Below, piece after piece: positions 43,501 through 51,066 of a stretch of DNA of 64,000 nucleotides. A program made the position numbers and the translations under genes. This DNA is from an uncultured Lachnospiraceae bacterium (GTDB taxonomy: Bacteria; Bacillota; Clostridia; Lachnospirales; Lachnospiraceae): positions 124,001 through 188,000 of the forward strand of contig CAJUJP010000002.1 of assembly GCA_910586615.1 (NCBI GenBank), read 5' to 3'. Every line of letters starts with the position of its first letter. Positions within the stretch are counted from its first letter, which is position 1. Under the pieces are notes generated by a model that ran no database searches, was not told where the DNA came from, and saw only the letters and a list, made by a program, of their open reading frames with translations.

Positions 43501-44456
43501 ACAGACAGGAAATTGAAATTACGGCGGAATGTTATCAACCATATGAAGCGGCGAAGGTGTGTCTGGAAATACCCTTTGGCATGAAAGGAGCTTATTGGTT
43601 CTGTGAATTATGGCGGGGAGAGCAAATGCTGTGCGACAGCAGTATCCAGATGGAGATTCTGGAAGACAGAGCGAGAGTAGTGGACTGTGCGAAGGATGAT
43701 GATGAGACTTGTGAAGCGGCTCGTGGCGTAATCTGCAAAGAGAACTGTGTCGTGGGCTGTCATGCGGACTGCGATGCGATTTGTAATGCGGCCCGGCCGG
43801 TCAGAGTTGAGACGGCCGGTATATTCGGACATTATGAGGAAATGAACCCGGTGCGGCATTTATTCTGGATGGCGGGAGCAGGCGAACTGGTCTATCATCT
43901 GCCGGTAAAAGCGGAAGAGGAGAAGCCGGATCGCCATTTGTCAGAAAAAGTGGAAGAAAGTGAGCCAGGCTGCTATTTGTCGGTAAAACCGGAAGAGAAT
44001 GAGCCGGACTGCGATCTCTTGGAAAGAGCGGAGAAAGGCACGTTGGATTGTCATCTGTCGGTAAAACCGGAAAAAAGATATATTCTGCGGCTGGAAGCAT
44101 CTACTTGTGAGTGTATAAAGGGTACCAGACTGAGCGACACCCGGACTTATGAGGGCAGGATTCATGTGAGCATCGGAGAAAAGAGCAGGACTTATACGCT
44201 GCCGGACGCCCCGTGGGACAGAAGAGCCTTGTTTTCCAACAGCGCCGGCAGTTCCGGGGATGAGGTTTTACATCAGAACATGGGAACCTACGGCTATGGA
44301 TACCGGCTGGATATTCCGGTGGAACATAAAGATCTGCAGCTTGCGTTGGAAAGAGGTTATCTGACGCTGCGGATCCGGTCGGAGGAAACGGGCGTGGTTC
44401 TGTATGGAGAGCGCATGGGCAGATATGGAGCGGATCCGATGCTGCTTTCCACATAA
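40545..44456 (+). CDS. Large glycoside hydrolase family 2 protein with extra domains
   Basis: 1303 residues, cytoplasmic (no signal peptide). Residues 1-200 look like a laminin-G/concanavalin-type sandwich. Residues 200-270 resemble a carboxypeptidase-regulatory-like sandwich (TETDAQGYFVFADLPEGEYR). The GH2 sugar-binding, Ig-like and TIM-barrel domains follow (about 300-900). The expected acid/base is E736 in FSTFNESWGMSG and the nucleophile E866 in PVIISEFLHINQ. A further C-terminal sandwich is interrupted by a Cys-rich stretch (about 1050-1085) and by five 13-residue repeats at 43893-44078. The ATG at 40545 follows AAGGAG. It is in the same row as the sugar importer. The glycosidic specificity cannot be read. 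Confidence 0.88.
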   Translation: MRQYEKKEWYFLNCNSPADLCAQYGKDQSVLLQEHDRCRNGHMLVSGFHVEGSEARFATRLLAMEDGAGVGFYYGSGGYNAYVLAVFEKDRVSLRIPNGVPLGDTFRYDGPKRYYELGEASVPFTLPLWAAVELHGQRICVRVNEKEVLSCDLPKADWRHESPRIILQALSVTDAAPVTTAVFQEFDVSGVKKGSHCKGRCIWEKDSSPAGHVSLHLAGERDCWTETDAQGYFVFADLPEGEYRCVAAGEKGFSSFSIQHCATGGEVSAGLRQAEEMGCGNPEERIYQIPEPETGRTHIPAGELTDSHDRICLDGIWQFAWDPEGRGEEEGWCDRRKWQRRIQVPFSWQSLAAFGEGFLADAYDLRQNNAWTTNPAELGNTGWYQKIICPPKKGSWDLVIGAVNGFGNVWLNQEPVGSFESSCSPVRFSLGSMQEHREYRITIQVTYPFDKADICKGKQGFWFTDAPGIWQDVWLEEQRELRITDILLSYEFLTEDLSRLGLKGQAVIEKRKWCGTANCRNDGQEKDTEKKRLGVEILLDGKVIEADLQVVERSEERGDPETLQALFYMELDQVRLWSPENPFCYELKARVSMDGRVVEESARKAAFRLVETVGNRLFLNRKPFYMRGVLDQGYNPWGLYTYPAVEGMEPGTMEFDIRKAKEYGYNLIRMHIKDNEPDWYRICDETGMLVWDEMPVSFYATFRDEKWRKNYEQQLKCMIRKQNYHPSVIVFSTFNESWGMSGDHERSPWDEPEGQAWQKEIAQRYRAEMPQVLLVDNSGYAKTGLTQLLDYHMYPGSYSEARDFYGRLIKQNYPGSVFNCYAEENKTLMKEDMVRDLLQRTCRMDLKETDFQGKECQSGQPVIISEFLHINQVEQMVRLYPEIAGFVRMNLSSQENEDTSPLTNTRMERDFGYVHSDFSSAGYGCVNSENLVLPDYPPLTRQRAGSTIEVSVYVSLWDGSLSGQHLQLRVIGKGIDDRGQDDILFDRQEIEITAECYQPYEAAKVCLEIPFGMKGAYWFCELWRGEQMLCDSSIQMEILEDRARVVDCAKDDDETCEAARGVICKENCVVGCHADCDAICNAARPVRVETAGIFGHYEEMNPVRHLFWMAGAGELVYHLPVKAEEEKPDRHLSEKVEESEPGCYLSVKPEENEPDCDLLERAEKGTLDCHLSVKPEKRYILRLEASTCECIKGTRLSDTRTYEGRIHVSIGEKSRTYTLPDAPWDRRALFSNSAGSSGDEVLHQNMGTYGYGYRLDIPVEHKDLQLALERGYLTLRIRSEETGVVLYGERMGRYGADPMLLST
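43893..44078 (+). repeat. Five in-frame 39-bp tandem repeats inside the GH2 gene
   Basis: Units start at 43893, 43932, 43971, 44010 and 44049. They encode YHLPVKAEEEKPD, RHLSEKVEESEPG, CYLSVKPEENEPD, CDLLERAEKGTLD and CHLSVKPEKR. The unit length is exactly 13 codons, so copy-number change keeps the frame. The repeats interrupt a sandwich domain near the C-terminus. Confidence 0.85.
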
Positions 44457-44575
44457 TAGTTCAGTTTCAGTCAGAGATTTGTGCAGAAGCGTCACAAATT
44501 TCCCTGACTGCAGAACCGGACTTAAGATTCAGTTGGCGTATTTCAGCGCAGAACGCTTCGGAATGGAGATAAACA

Positions 44576-46354
44576 ATGAATGAGAAGAGAGAGAAGAAAG
44601 AGAACAGTCCGCGTCCCGACTGGTATCGGGAGGAATGGATCGATCTGAACGGAAGCTGGCAGTTTGCGTTTGACGATGACGGAAAAGGCATGGAAGAGGA
44701 ATGGTATCGGGAACATGCTTATACGATGACCATCCAGGTTCCTTTTTGCTTCCAGAGCAAGGCCAGCGGGATCGGTCTGGCCAAAGAGGCGCATACCCGC
44801 CTCTGGTATGAGCGATGGCTGCCTTTGGAAGAGAGAATGAGAGGAAAACGGCTCTGGCTGCATTTCGGAGCGGTGGATTATAGCTGCCTTGTCTGGATCA
44901 ACGGAAAATATGCCGGATCCCATAAGGGAGGATTTACTTCTCATTCCTATGAGATTACACCGTACATAGACTGGGATGAGACGGATATTCGCATTACAGT
45001 GGCATGTCAGGATGACTATTTTGTAACCCAGGTGAGGGGGAAACAGCATTGGGATCTGGAAACGGACCGCTGCTGGTACACGGCGACCAGCGGAATCTGG
45101 CAGAATGTATGGATGGAAATGACGCCGGGATACCGGATTGAGCAGGCAAGAATTACACCGGATATTGACAGGAAAACAGTGGAAATGAAACTGCGTTTTT
45201 CTGATTGCCCGGATCGTGGAAAGCTGGTATGGAAACTTTTTTTTCAGGGAAAAGAAAAGAAACAGGGCGTCGCGTCACTGCAAGACCGTATGGAAAGAGT
45301 GCTTTTTTCAGTGGAAAATGAAGATCCGATTGATAATAAGATTCATCTGTGGGAACCCGGACAGCCTAATCTCTATGATCTGGTGCTGGAAGTATATCAG
45401 GGCGATGTGCTGCAGGACAGGGTAGAGACGTATTTCGGTATGCGTAAGATTGAGAGAAAAGGAAGCCGTATTTATCTGAATCATTATCCGCTGTATCAGA
45501 AACTGGTACTGGATCAGGGCTATTGGCAGGAATCGCTGATGACGCCGCCGGATGCCCAGGCGCTTGTGCGGGATCTGAAGCTGGCCCAGGACATGGGTTT
45601 CAACGGTGTGCGCAAGCATCAGAAAATAGAGGATCCCAGATTTTTATATCATGCGGACCGCATGGGGATGCTGGTATGGGAGGAAATGCCTTCGTTTTAT
45701 GCCTTTGACGAGGCCGGTGTACAGGGATTTACACAGGAATATACCGAGATGATAGAACGGGATTACAACCATCCCTGTATCATCGCATGGGTTCCTTTCA
45801 ATGAAAGCTGGGGCATCCGGGATGTGCTGTGGGATAAAGCACAGCAGGCTTTTGCCAAAAGCATGTATTTTCTGACCAAGGCGCTGGATGCCGGACGGCT
45901 GGTGAGCACAAATGACGGCTGGGAGGCAGTGCAGACGGATATGATCGGCATTCATGATTACGAGGATGACCCGGCAAAACTACATGAAGTCTATGCCCGC
46001 AAAGAGGAGTTAATGGCGTATACGGCAGTGGGAAAAATGATCTGCAGTGAGGATTTTGTGTATACGGATGAGCCTGTACTGTTATCGGAATTCGGGGGAA
46101 TCGCCTTGGAGGACGGCAGGCAGGAATCCTGGGGCTACCATGAGAAGGCAAGGGATGCCGAAGTGCTGAAGGAGAAAATAGAAGGCATCTTACAAGTGGT
46201 TCATAAACTGCCGTACTTGAGCGGCTATTGTTATACGCAGCTGACGGATGTGGAGCAGGAGACCAACGGACTGTTGTATGCTGACAGAACGCCGAAACTG
46301 GCATTGGAGCAGATCAGGGCGGTTTTCGGGGATTCTTCTGTGAAATCAAATTGA
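44576..46354 (+). CDS. Glycoside hydrolase family 2 (beta-galactosidase/glucuronidase-like)
   Basis: 592 residues, cytoplasmic, with a compact GH2 layout. The sugar-binding domain (about 15-190) has DLNGSWQFAFDDDG and LWLHFGAVDYSCLVWINGKY. The Ig-like domain spans about 190-300. The catalytic barrel has acid/base E410 in WVPFNESWGIRD and nucleophile E505 in PVLLSEFGGIAL. The N-terminal RPDWYREEWIDLNGSWQF is common to small GH2 enzymes of gut Clostridia. The gene follows the large GH2 by 119 bp. With the importer it forms a system that takes up and cleaves a glycoside; the sugar is not determined. Confidence 0.92.
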   Translation: MNEKREKKENSPRPDWYREEWIDLNGSWQFAFDDDGKGMEEEWYREHAYTMTIQVPFCFQSKASGIGLAKEAHTRLWYERWLPLEERMRGKRLWLHFGAVDYSCLVWINGKYAGSHKGGFTSHSYEITPYIDWDETDIRITVACQDDYFVTQVRGKQHWDLETDRCWYTATSGIWQNVWMEMTPGYRIEQARITPDIDRKTVEMKLRFSDCPDRGKLVWKLFFQGKEKKQGVASLQDRMERVLFSVENEDPIDNKIHLWEPGQPNLYDLVLEVYQGDVLQDRVETYFGMRKIERKGSRIYLNHYPLYQKLVLDQGYWQESLMTPPDAQALVRDLKLAQDMGFNGVRKHQKIEDPRFLYHADRMGMLVWEEMPSFYAFDEAGVQGFTQEYTEMIERDYNHPCIIAWVPFNESWGIRDVLWDKAQQAFAKSMYFLTKALDAGRLVSTNDGWEAVQTDMIGIHDYEDDPAKLHEVYARKEELMAYTAVGKMICSEDFVYTDEPVLLSEFGGIALEDGRQESWGYHEKARDAEVLKEKIEGILQVVHKLPYLSGYCYTQLTDVEQETNGLLYADRTPKLALEQIRAVFGDSSVKSN

Positions 46355-46382
46355 CAATTTAATAATCTTCAAGTAAGCAGAT

Positions 46383-46425
46383 AAAGTCGGCATAGCCAGT
46401 GGAAACGCTTGGCTGTGCCGACTTT
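46383..46425 (+). terminator. Long hairpin after the second GH2 gene
   Basis: AAAGTCGGCATAGCCA pairs with TGGCTGTGCCGACTTT (one G-T pair) around an 11-nt loop. It has no long T-run but its symmetric A/T ends could terminate either strand. It marks the border between the GH2 locus and the mobile-element debris. Confidence 0.6.
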
Positions 46426-46626
46426 CCCGACATATACAAGCTGACAGGGCAGGACCAGGTATCTAAGACCTATTCCTTTCCGAAGTCACACGTCAGTTAC
46501 CGTAAGCCGAGGGCGGTCAACACCGGGCAGAGGGAACGGGCAAGGCAGATGATCATTGCTAATAATAAGGCAAAGGGAGATGAAGCAAAATTTAATGGTA
46601 TTGTGCATGTCTTTGTGGTAAGATAA
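46399..46626 (+). CDS. Short hypothetical protein, probably mobile-element debris
   Basis: An open frame of 75 codons with only a GTG start inside the preceding hairpin and no ribosome site. The stretch KTYSFPKSHVSYRKPRAVNT and RERARQMIIANN is basic and looks like part of a larger protein. I do not recognise a family. It may be a fragment left from the conjugative element that follows. Confidence 0.3.
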   Translation: METLGCADFPDIYKLTGQDQVSKTYSFPKSHVSYRKPRAVNTGQRERARQMIIANNKAKGDEAKFNGIVHVFVVR

Positions 46627-46671
46627 TGACATTGAACAATTGACAGATTGATATTTCATGAGGTGAAGATC

Positions 46672-47343
46672 ATGGGGAGAGATATAAAATGGACAAACTA
46701 TTTATGGCTGAGCTTGCTTTCGTTCGGGGCATTTATGCTTGAATTTTTTTCAATATTTGTAATCGAATCGGCGTTTCTAAATGTAGATATCTGGAATTAT
46801 ACAGCAAACCAAAGAAGCATTCACCATATCATAATGGTTTTTATGTGGGCAGCTGTTATTGTAATGCTACTATTTTTTTCTCGGAAATACTTTAATTTTC
46901 CATCTGGCAGAAATAAAGAGGAAAAAATCTCTTTGAAAAATTGGCTAATAACATTTGCCTGCTTAATTGGTTGTAAAATTTTGACTTTTATTGATTGGCA
47001 TACTCTAAAAATAATTGGTGAAGCTCGAAATAAAAATGCATATCAATTCATCACACAATATTTATACTATATATTTGAAGTAATGCTTGTTATTCTAATC
47101 ATAATATATGGGCAAAAAGCGATTGAAACCTTGTTGAAAAAAGAAAGTCCAATTCCTTTTGGCGGTATTATATTGGCTATGACATGGGGAGCGTTTCATT
47201 TCGTATCAAGAGGAGTAGGACTTGAAATATGGAACGGAATTTCTACTATGATATTTTCTGTTTTTAGCGGTGTAATGTATTTAAGGTTAAACAGGAAATG
47301 TTTGTATAGCTATCTTTTTATCGCTATAGGTTATTTGCTATAA
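46672..47343 (+). CDS. CPBP-like multispanning membrane protein
   Basis: 223 residues with six to seven hydrophobic helices. The motif TWGAFHFVSRG resembles the second conserved motif (FxxxH) of CPBP/ABI intramembrane proteases, and the last part SGVMYLRLNRKCLYSY fits their final helices. The first EExxxR motif is not clear, so activity is uncertain. The ATG at 46672 follows GAGGTG. It is AT-rich compared with the GH2 genes and lies at the edge of the mobile debris, so it is probably acquired cargo. Confidence 0.55.
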   Translation: MGRDIKWTNYLWLSLLSFGAFMLEFFSIFVIESAFLNVDIWNYTANQRSIHHIIMVFMWAAVIVMLLFFSRKYFNFPSGRNKEEKISLKNWLITFACLIGCKILTFIDWHTLKIIGEARNKNAYQFITQYLYYIFEVMLVILIIIYGQKAIETLLKKESPIPFGGIILAMTWGAFHFVSRGVGLEIWNGISTMIFSVFSGVMYLRLNRKCLYSYLFIAIGYLL

Positions 47344-47407
47344 TTTCCTGTTTGTTGGAAAAAATCAAGACAGAAAAATGATATGAAAACTGAATATTGT
47401 TTACAAT

Positions 47408-47536
47408 GAGAAGAAACAGCAGAACGAGAAGAAACGTAAAGCAGAGAACCACCAAAAGTACATTATGGGCGGTATTATCGTGAAGTATTTCCCCGACTGC
47501 TATCATTATGACGAGGGCGAGTTAAATCGTATCTGA
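47408..47536 (+). pseudogene. DUF3847-type transposon protein remnant
   Basis: An open stretch without a start codon encodes EKKQQNEKKRKAENHQKYIM followed by GGIIVKYFPDCYHYDEGELN. I recognise this as the middle to C-terminal part of the DUF3847 small proteins that precede relaxase genes in Clostridial conjugative elements. Both ends are missing or altered, so it is a relic. Confidence 0.6.
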
Positions 47537-47640
47537 TCGGGTGCATTGTATGGGTAATGTCACGAAACAGATAAGCACACGTTTTTTCATAGTCAAGCGG
47601 GGCAAAGGGCAGAAACTAAACGATTAAAGGACTTGCGAAA

Positions 47641-47913
47641 ATGAGATACGATAAGGAGTATAAGGACAGCTTATCGAAATACCACGAATTAAAGGAGCGT
47701 ATGCAGTGCCTTTTACAAAATGGCGAGACGATAACGCCGAAACAGTGGAACGCCGAGATACAGTCTTTGCAATCTGAATATGACAGTATTGGCAAGGAGC
47801 AGACCAAGACTGCCAAAGAATTAGCATATGCGGAAGTTATCAGCTACAACAGAAAAAACCTTGAGAGGGAACTTCAGAACGATAGCCGACAGCATAATAA
47901 GCAACAAAACTAA
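47641..47913 (+). pseudogene. Relaxase C-terminal tail, copy 1
   Basis: About 90 residues, MRYDKEYKDSLSKYHELKER and later ELAYAEVISYNRKNLERELQ, corresponding to the coiled C-terminal tail of MobA/MobL-type relaxases of Clostridial conjugative elements. The in-frame sequence upstream of the ATG (KGLAK) also matches copy 2, so it is a cut-off tail rather than a separate gene. The catalytic N-terminal part is absent. It is followed by an XRE regulator gene. Confidence 0.65.
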
Positions 47914-48030
47914 GCGGAGGGAGGAAGAAGTGTAGAATAATGCGCAACTGGTATTTGCTTTTTGGCACTTACCAAATTCTTTATTCTTATTGCCATATAC
48001 TTTATAATGGCAATAAGGAGAGTGATTTTT

Positions 48031-48507
48031 ATGAATATAAATATTATATCGAAATACTTACAGTTTCTGCGTAAAAGCAACAACTACACACAAGATGATT
48101 TAGCAAAAGAATTAGGCATATCAAGGCAGGCGGTATCAAAATGGGAAACAGGAACGACTATTCCCGACTTAGAAGTTTTATTGAAAATTTCTAAATTATA
48201 TGACATCACGATAAATGACATATTAGAACCAAAGATACAGCCACAGAAGATAACGGATTTTGATCAGATTTCAACAATTTCTGAAAAGGAAATAAAAGAA
48301 GTTTTGGGACAGTTTGACACTAATTCGCTTGTAACAGCTTTAATGGGGGCGTCTCCCGAAACAAATAGTTTTTGTGAAAGACTGTTTCCAGATATAGATT
48401 TTGAAATGACAAGAAAAAATATAGGAAGAATTAGGATAGAAACTGTTGAGGATATGCAGAACCAAATTATTTCTATGGTAAACTTACAGGCTATGGAAGA
48501 AAGATAA
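48031..48507 (+). CDS. XRE-family transcriptional regulator
   Basis: 158 residues. The N-terminal helix-turn-helix (about 5-60) has YTQDDLAKELGISRQAVSKW and GTTIPDLEVLLKISKLYDIT. The C-terminal part (70-158) is of unknown function and acidic. The ATG at 48031 follows AAGGAG. It lies between the first relaxase tail and a terminator and is therefore cargo of the mobile element. Confidence 0.85.
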   Translation: MNINIISKYLQFLRKSNNYTQDDLAKELGISRQAVSKWETGTTIPDLEVLLKISKLYDITINDILEPKIQPQKITDFDQISTISEKEIKEVLGQFDTNSLVTALMGASPETNSFCERLFPDIDFEMTRKNIGRIRIETVEDMQNQIISMVNLQAMEER

Positions 48508-48553
48508 TCGTTTAACAAAGTTTATGGCTAAAGTGAATGAAGTAACACAGCGT

Positions 48554-48588
48554 CAGAGTGCATAGAAAAATCTATGCGCTCTGTTTTT
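48554..48588 (+). terminator. Terminator after the XRE gene (cassette 1)
   Basis: CAGAGTGCATAGA/TCTATGCGCTCTG hairpin with a short A-rich loop, followed by TTTTT. The surrounding sequence ACAGCGTCAGAG...ATAGAAAAAT...ATGCGCTCT recurs at 49555-49596. Confidence 0.85.
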
Positions 48589-48665
48589 AGTATGACGGGC
48601 ATGCTCTCTATGCACCAATCCAAGCCACCTATAAGGAGAGCCAGTCACTTAAAGGATTTGCGAAA

Positions 48666-48965
48666 ATGAGATACGATAAGGAGTATAAGGACAGCTTATC
48701 GAAATACCACGAATTAAAGGAACGTATGCAGAGCCTTTTACAGAATGGCGAGAAGATAACGCCAAAACAGTGGAATGCCGAGATACAGTCTTTGCAATCT
48801 GAATATGACAGTATTGGCAGGGAGCAGACCAAGACCGCCACAGAATTAGCGTATGCCGAGGTGATCAGCTACAACAAAAAGAACCTGGCCAGGGAGCTTC
48901 AGAACGAGAGCAGACAGTACAATAAACAGCAAAGCAAAACCAAGCGGAGGGAGGAAGAAATTTAA
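48666..48965 (+). pseudogene. Relaxase C-terminal tail, copy 2
   Basis: 99 residues, almost the same as copy 1 over its whole length and continuing to KTKRREEEI, the complete tail end. It starts 1025 bp after copy 1, and similarity reaches about 20 bp upstream of the ATG. It is followed by an acetyltransferase gene. The catalytic relaxase part is missing. Confidence 0.65.
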
Positions 48966-49050
48966 TGGAAATTTGATAGAAATATGAGTTTGAGTGTGGT
49001 AGTATTTTATTAGAAATATAGATCTAAATTTGACGGAGGAACATATAGGA

Positions 49051-49503
49051 ATGGAATTTGTATATACTAATGGTGACAACTTTGATTTTATCGAACTATG
49101 TCATAGTTTAGATAATTTTCTAAACGAACTTGTTGGCGGTGAAGAAAACAGGGCAGAATATATTCCGTATAATCGGCTTGATGACATTCACGACGTAATT
49201 GTTGCATATGATGATGATATTCCGGTAGGAATTGCCAGTTTCAAAAAGTACGATGATGAATGTGCCGAGGTAAAACGTGTCTTTATAAAGCAGAAGTATA
49301 GAGGCAGAGGAATTTCAAATAAATTGATGGAATTGTTAGAGAATGTAGCAAAGGAAAAGGGATACCGCTATCTAATCTTGGAATCTGGTGAACCACTTGT
49401 TGCAGCAATGGCACTTTATAGAAAAATAGGGTATAAAGTCATTCCGAATTATGGTCAATATAAAGATATGCCTAATTCTATTTGCATGAAAAAGAGATTG
49501 TAA
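49051..49503 (+). CDS. GNAT family N-acetyltransferase
   Basis: 150 residues, one GNAT domain. The acetyl-CoA-binding motif A is VKRVFIKQKYRGRGISNKLM (R-x-x-G-x-G/A pattern as KYRGRGIS), and LESGEPLVAAMALYRKIGYK is motif B. The substrate is unknown. GGAGG precedes the ATG at 49051. It is cargo between the second relaxase tail and the second terminator. Confidence 0.88.
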   Translation: MEFVYTNGDNFDFIELCHSLDNFLNELVGGEENRAEYIPYNRLDDIHDVIVAYDDDIPVGIASFKKYDDECAEVKRVFIKQKYRGRGISNKLMELLENVAKEKGYRYLILESGEPLVAAMALYRKIGYKVIPNYGQYKDMPNSICMKKRL

Positions 49504-49562
49504 AAATCAAGTTTATCTAAACAACCATTTCCACAATCAGAACTGAATAAGTAATACAGCGT

Positions 49563-49596
49563 CAGAGCGTATAGAAAAATTTATGCGCTCTATTTT
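49563..49596 (+). terminator. Terminator after the GNAT gene (cassette 2)
   Basis: CAGAGCGTATA/TTATGCGCTCTA hairpin followed by TTTTATT, homologous to the terminator of cassette 1 with a few changes. It directly precedes the recombinase module. Confidence 0.75.
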
Positions 49597-49615
49597 ATTG
49601 TAAAGGAGCAGATTT

Positions 49616-49903
49616 ATGAGCAAAGATAGCAAGGCACAGCAAAGAGCCACCCGACAGCACCCACCCACAAAAATTATCGTGGAAAGGCACTATGTAGGCA
49701 CTGAAAAAATGGAAACGGTATTCAAGCGGATAGCCGAGGAACAGATAACAAAAAAGGTTAAGGAAATAGCGGAAAACAACGCAAATGTACGCAAAGGACA
49801 CGTCAAGGAAAATCAAGAGCGCACTCCACGCAAGGAAAATGCAGGGCAAGTATATGGCTACTACCGCCCCATTCGGTTATCAGAAAGACGAGAAAGACCA
49901 TAA
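49616..49903 (+). CDS. Small mobile-element protein fused out of frame to recombinase debris
   Basis: 95 codons after a strong AAAGGAG site. The first 60 residues (SKDSKAQQRATRQHPPTKII and KRIAEEQITKKVKEIA) resemble the small basic protein encoded just before the recombinase of many Clostridial elements. From about residue 56 (nt 49780) the DNA is that of a serine recombinase read in the wrong frame, so the native C-terminus is lost. It is a deletion product, possibly still translated. Confidence 0.5.
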   Translation: MSKDSKAQQRATRQHPPTKIIVERHYVGTEKMETVFKRIAEEQITKKVKEIAENNANVRKGHVKENQERTPRKENAGQVYGYYRPIRLSERRERP

Positions 49904-50045
49904 CCACCTTGTCATTGATGAAGTGACCGCCCCCGTTGTGGAACTGATTTTCTCAATCGCCGAGGAGGGTGTGGGGCTTCACACTATCTGTAACCGCTTG
50001 CGTAAGGCGAAAGTGCTGAAACCGAGTTTCTATAGCTGTAACTGA
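49785..50045 (+). pseudogene. Serine recombinase internal fragment
   Basis: About 86 codons covering DTSRKIKSALHARKMQGKYM, TTAPFGYQKDEKDHNHLVID and GLHTICNRLRKAKVLKPSFY. These are the region after the catalytic domain and the start of the recombinase domain of large serine recombinases (TndX-like). The catalytic N-terminus and the long C-terminus are missing. The fragment is fused out of frame to the small upstream gene, so the element can no longer excise by its own enzyme. Confidence 0.7.
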
Positions 50046-50348
50046 CTAATCGGGCTAACCGTCTATAGGTAGCTCCTGTTGGGTATCTGTTAGCGCAGAT
50101 GTCTCTCTTTATGCTCAATATACTGCAATCTCTAAAGTGGCACAAGCATTTTAAGTTTAAATTCCCCCTGTGTTTTTGCACTTTTTATTTCATTTGGGTG
50201 AAAACGAGCAGGCCGAAAAAATGGCTGCTGAAAAAATGGGGAAACTTAAAATAGCCTAAACTTGCACAAGAAAATGAAAATATGATATACTATTTAACAT
50301 AGTCAAAATAGCTTGCACCATGTTGAACGCTGTCAGGGGAGGTGCTTT
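50046..50348. other. Element border region with a possible integrase tail
   Basis: No intact gene. An open stretch at 50191-50259 encodes HLGENEQAEKMAAEKMGKLK and ends IA, resembling the C-terminal tail of a tyrosine integrase after its catalytic tyrosine, but the rest is absent. An AT-rich part near 50283-50310 (ATGATATACTATTTAAC) could serve as promoter for the next gene. An attachment site could lie here but cannot be defined. Confidence 0.4.
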
Positions 50349-50729
50349 ATGAAAACTAAAAAATACATACTGATTGGAATCTGCTTTTGTATACTTGTTT
50401 CATTAGCCTTTGCGATAGATCGTGGGAAAAAAACAGAATATTATATTAAATTTGATGGAGTAATTCAATCTGTTGATAGTGATTCCTTAACCGTACAGGG
50501 CGACCCGCAAAATGATGCCGGCCAGAGAGGCCAGTATATCATTAAAAGTAATGACGGTATTTCCGTGCGCAATTCCAGAGGCGGTAAGATTGATTTTGCA
50601 TCTCTGGCTGTCGGAGATCATGTGGAAATACTCTATATGGATTATATTGTTAGGTCTAAGATAGAACAATACGCTCTTGATGACGGTGCAGAGGTTCCAG
50701 ATGTCCAGCAAATAGACATTACGGAATGA
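50349..50729 (+). CDS. Small secreted or anchored protein of unknown function
   Basis: 126 residues. The N-terminal YILIGICFCILVSLAFA is a signal peptide or single anchor. The rest reads as a small beta-barrel-like domain (KFDGVIQSVDSDSLTVQGDP, LAVGDHVEILYMDYIVRSKI), similar in style to DUF3221-like surface proteins, but I do not assign a family. The ATG at 50349 follows GGGGAGG. It lies between the mobile debris and the erm leader. Confidence 0.6.
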   Translation: MKTKKYILIGICFCILVSLAFAIDRGKKTEYYIKFDGVIQSVDSDSLTVQGDPQNDAGQRGQYIIKSNDGISVRNSRGGKIDFASLAVGDHVEILYMDYIVRSKIEQYALDDGAEVPDVQQIDITE

Positions 50730-50854
50730 AGGGTTGGATATGAAGGGATTGAACCATCCGTCAAAATTCAAAATTGACAATCAAAGAGTAAGTGTGTTAT
50801 AGTTAGCGTGTTCAAAAAGAATATCAAATACAAAGCAGAAAGGTGGCTTTAAGC

Positions 50855-50902
50855 GTGGGAATTTTTATTCGTTGTGCTCGCACCCGCAGACAGGGGCAGT
50901 AG
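50855..50902 (+). CDS. Putative leader peptide of the erm attenuator
   Basis: A 15-codon frame, GTG then GIFIRCARTRRQGQ and TAG, 8 bp after AGGTGG. The Met-Gly-Ile-Phe start and the Arg-rich core recall the leader peptides on which macrolide-bound ribosomes stall in front of erm genes. It overlaps one arm of a long-range inverted repeat (50860-50871 with 50947-50958). Very short, so supported mainly by context. Confidence 0.5.
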   Translation: MGIFIRCARTRRQGQ

Positions 50903-51066
50903 AAAAGCAGATATATGATCTCATGTAGATGGGATTTTTTTGCGTGCGAATAAAAATTACCATATGCCGATCGGACAGATGTGACGCCAGTCGTATCTGT
51001 ACCGTCTGTCTTAGTGTATCGTTTTAGCAGGAAAATTCCGTTTCGAGAGTTTGCCTGCTTTTTTTT
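50860..51066 (+). promoter_or_regulatory. Attenuator-like leader with two terminators before erm
   Basis: AATTTTTATTCG (50860-50871), inside the leader peptide, is exactly complementary to CGAATAAAAATT (50947-50958). Between them lies a small terminator: ATCTCAT/ATGGGAT (50918-50935) followed by seven T. Downstream come a hairpin ACAGAT/ATCTGT within GACAGA/TCTGTC, and a second terminator AGCAGG/CCTGCT followed by eight T (to 51066). Mutually exclusive structures around a leader peptide indicate transcription attenuation induced by ribosome stalling; the exact pairing scheme is inference. Confidence 0.55.

Noticed and set aside
47641..47913. Reading the relaxase tails as separate small genes starting at the ATG
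   Set aside because: Homology between the two copies extends upstream of the ATG, and the sequence corresponds to an internal part of a relaxase; AAAGGA upstream is likely coincidental coding sequence.
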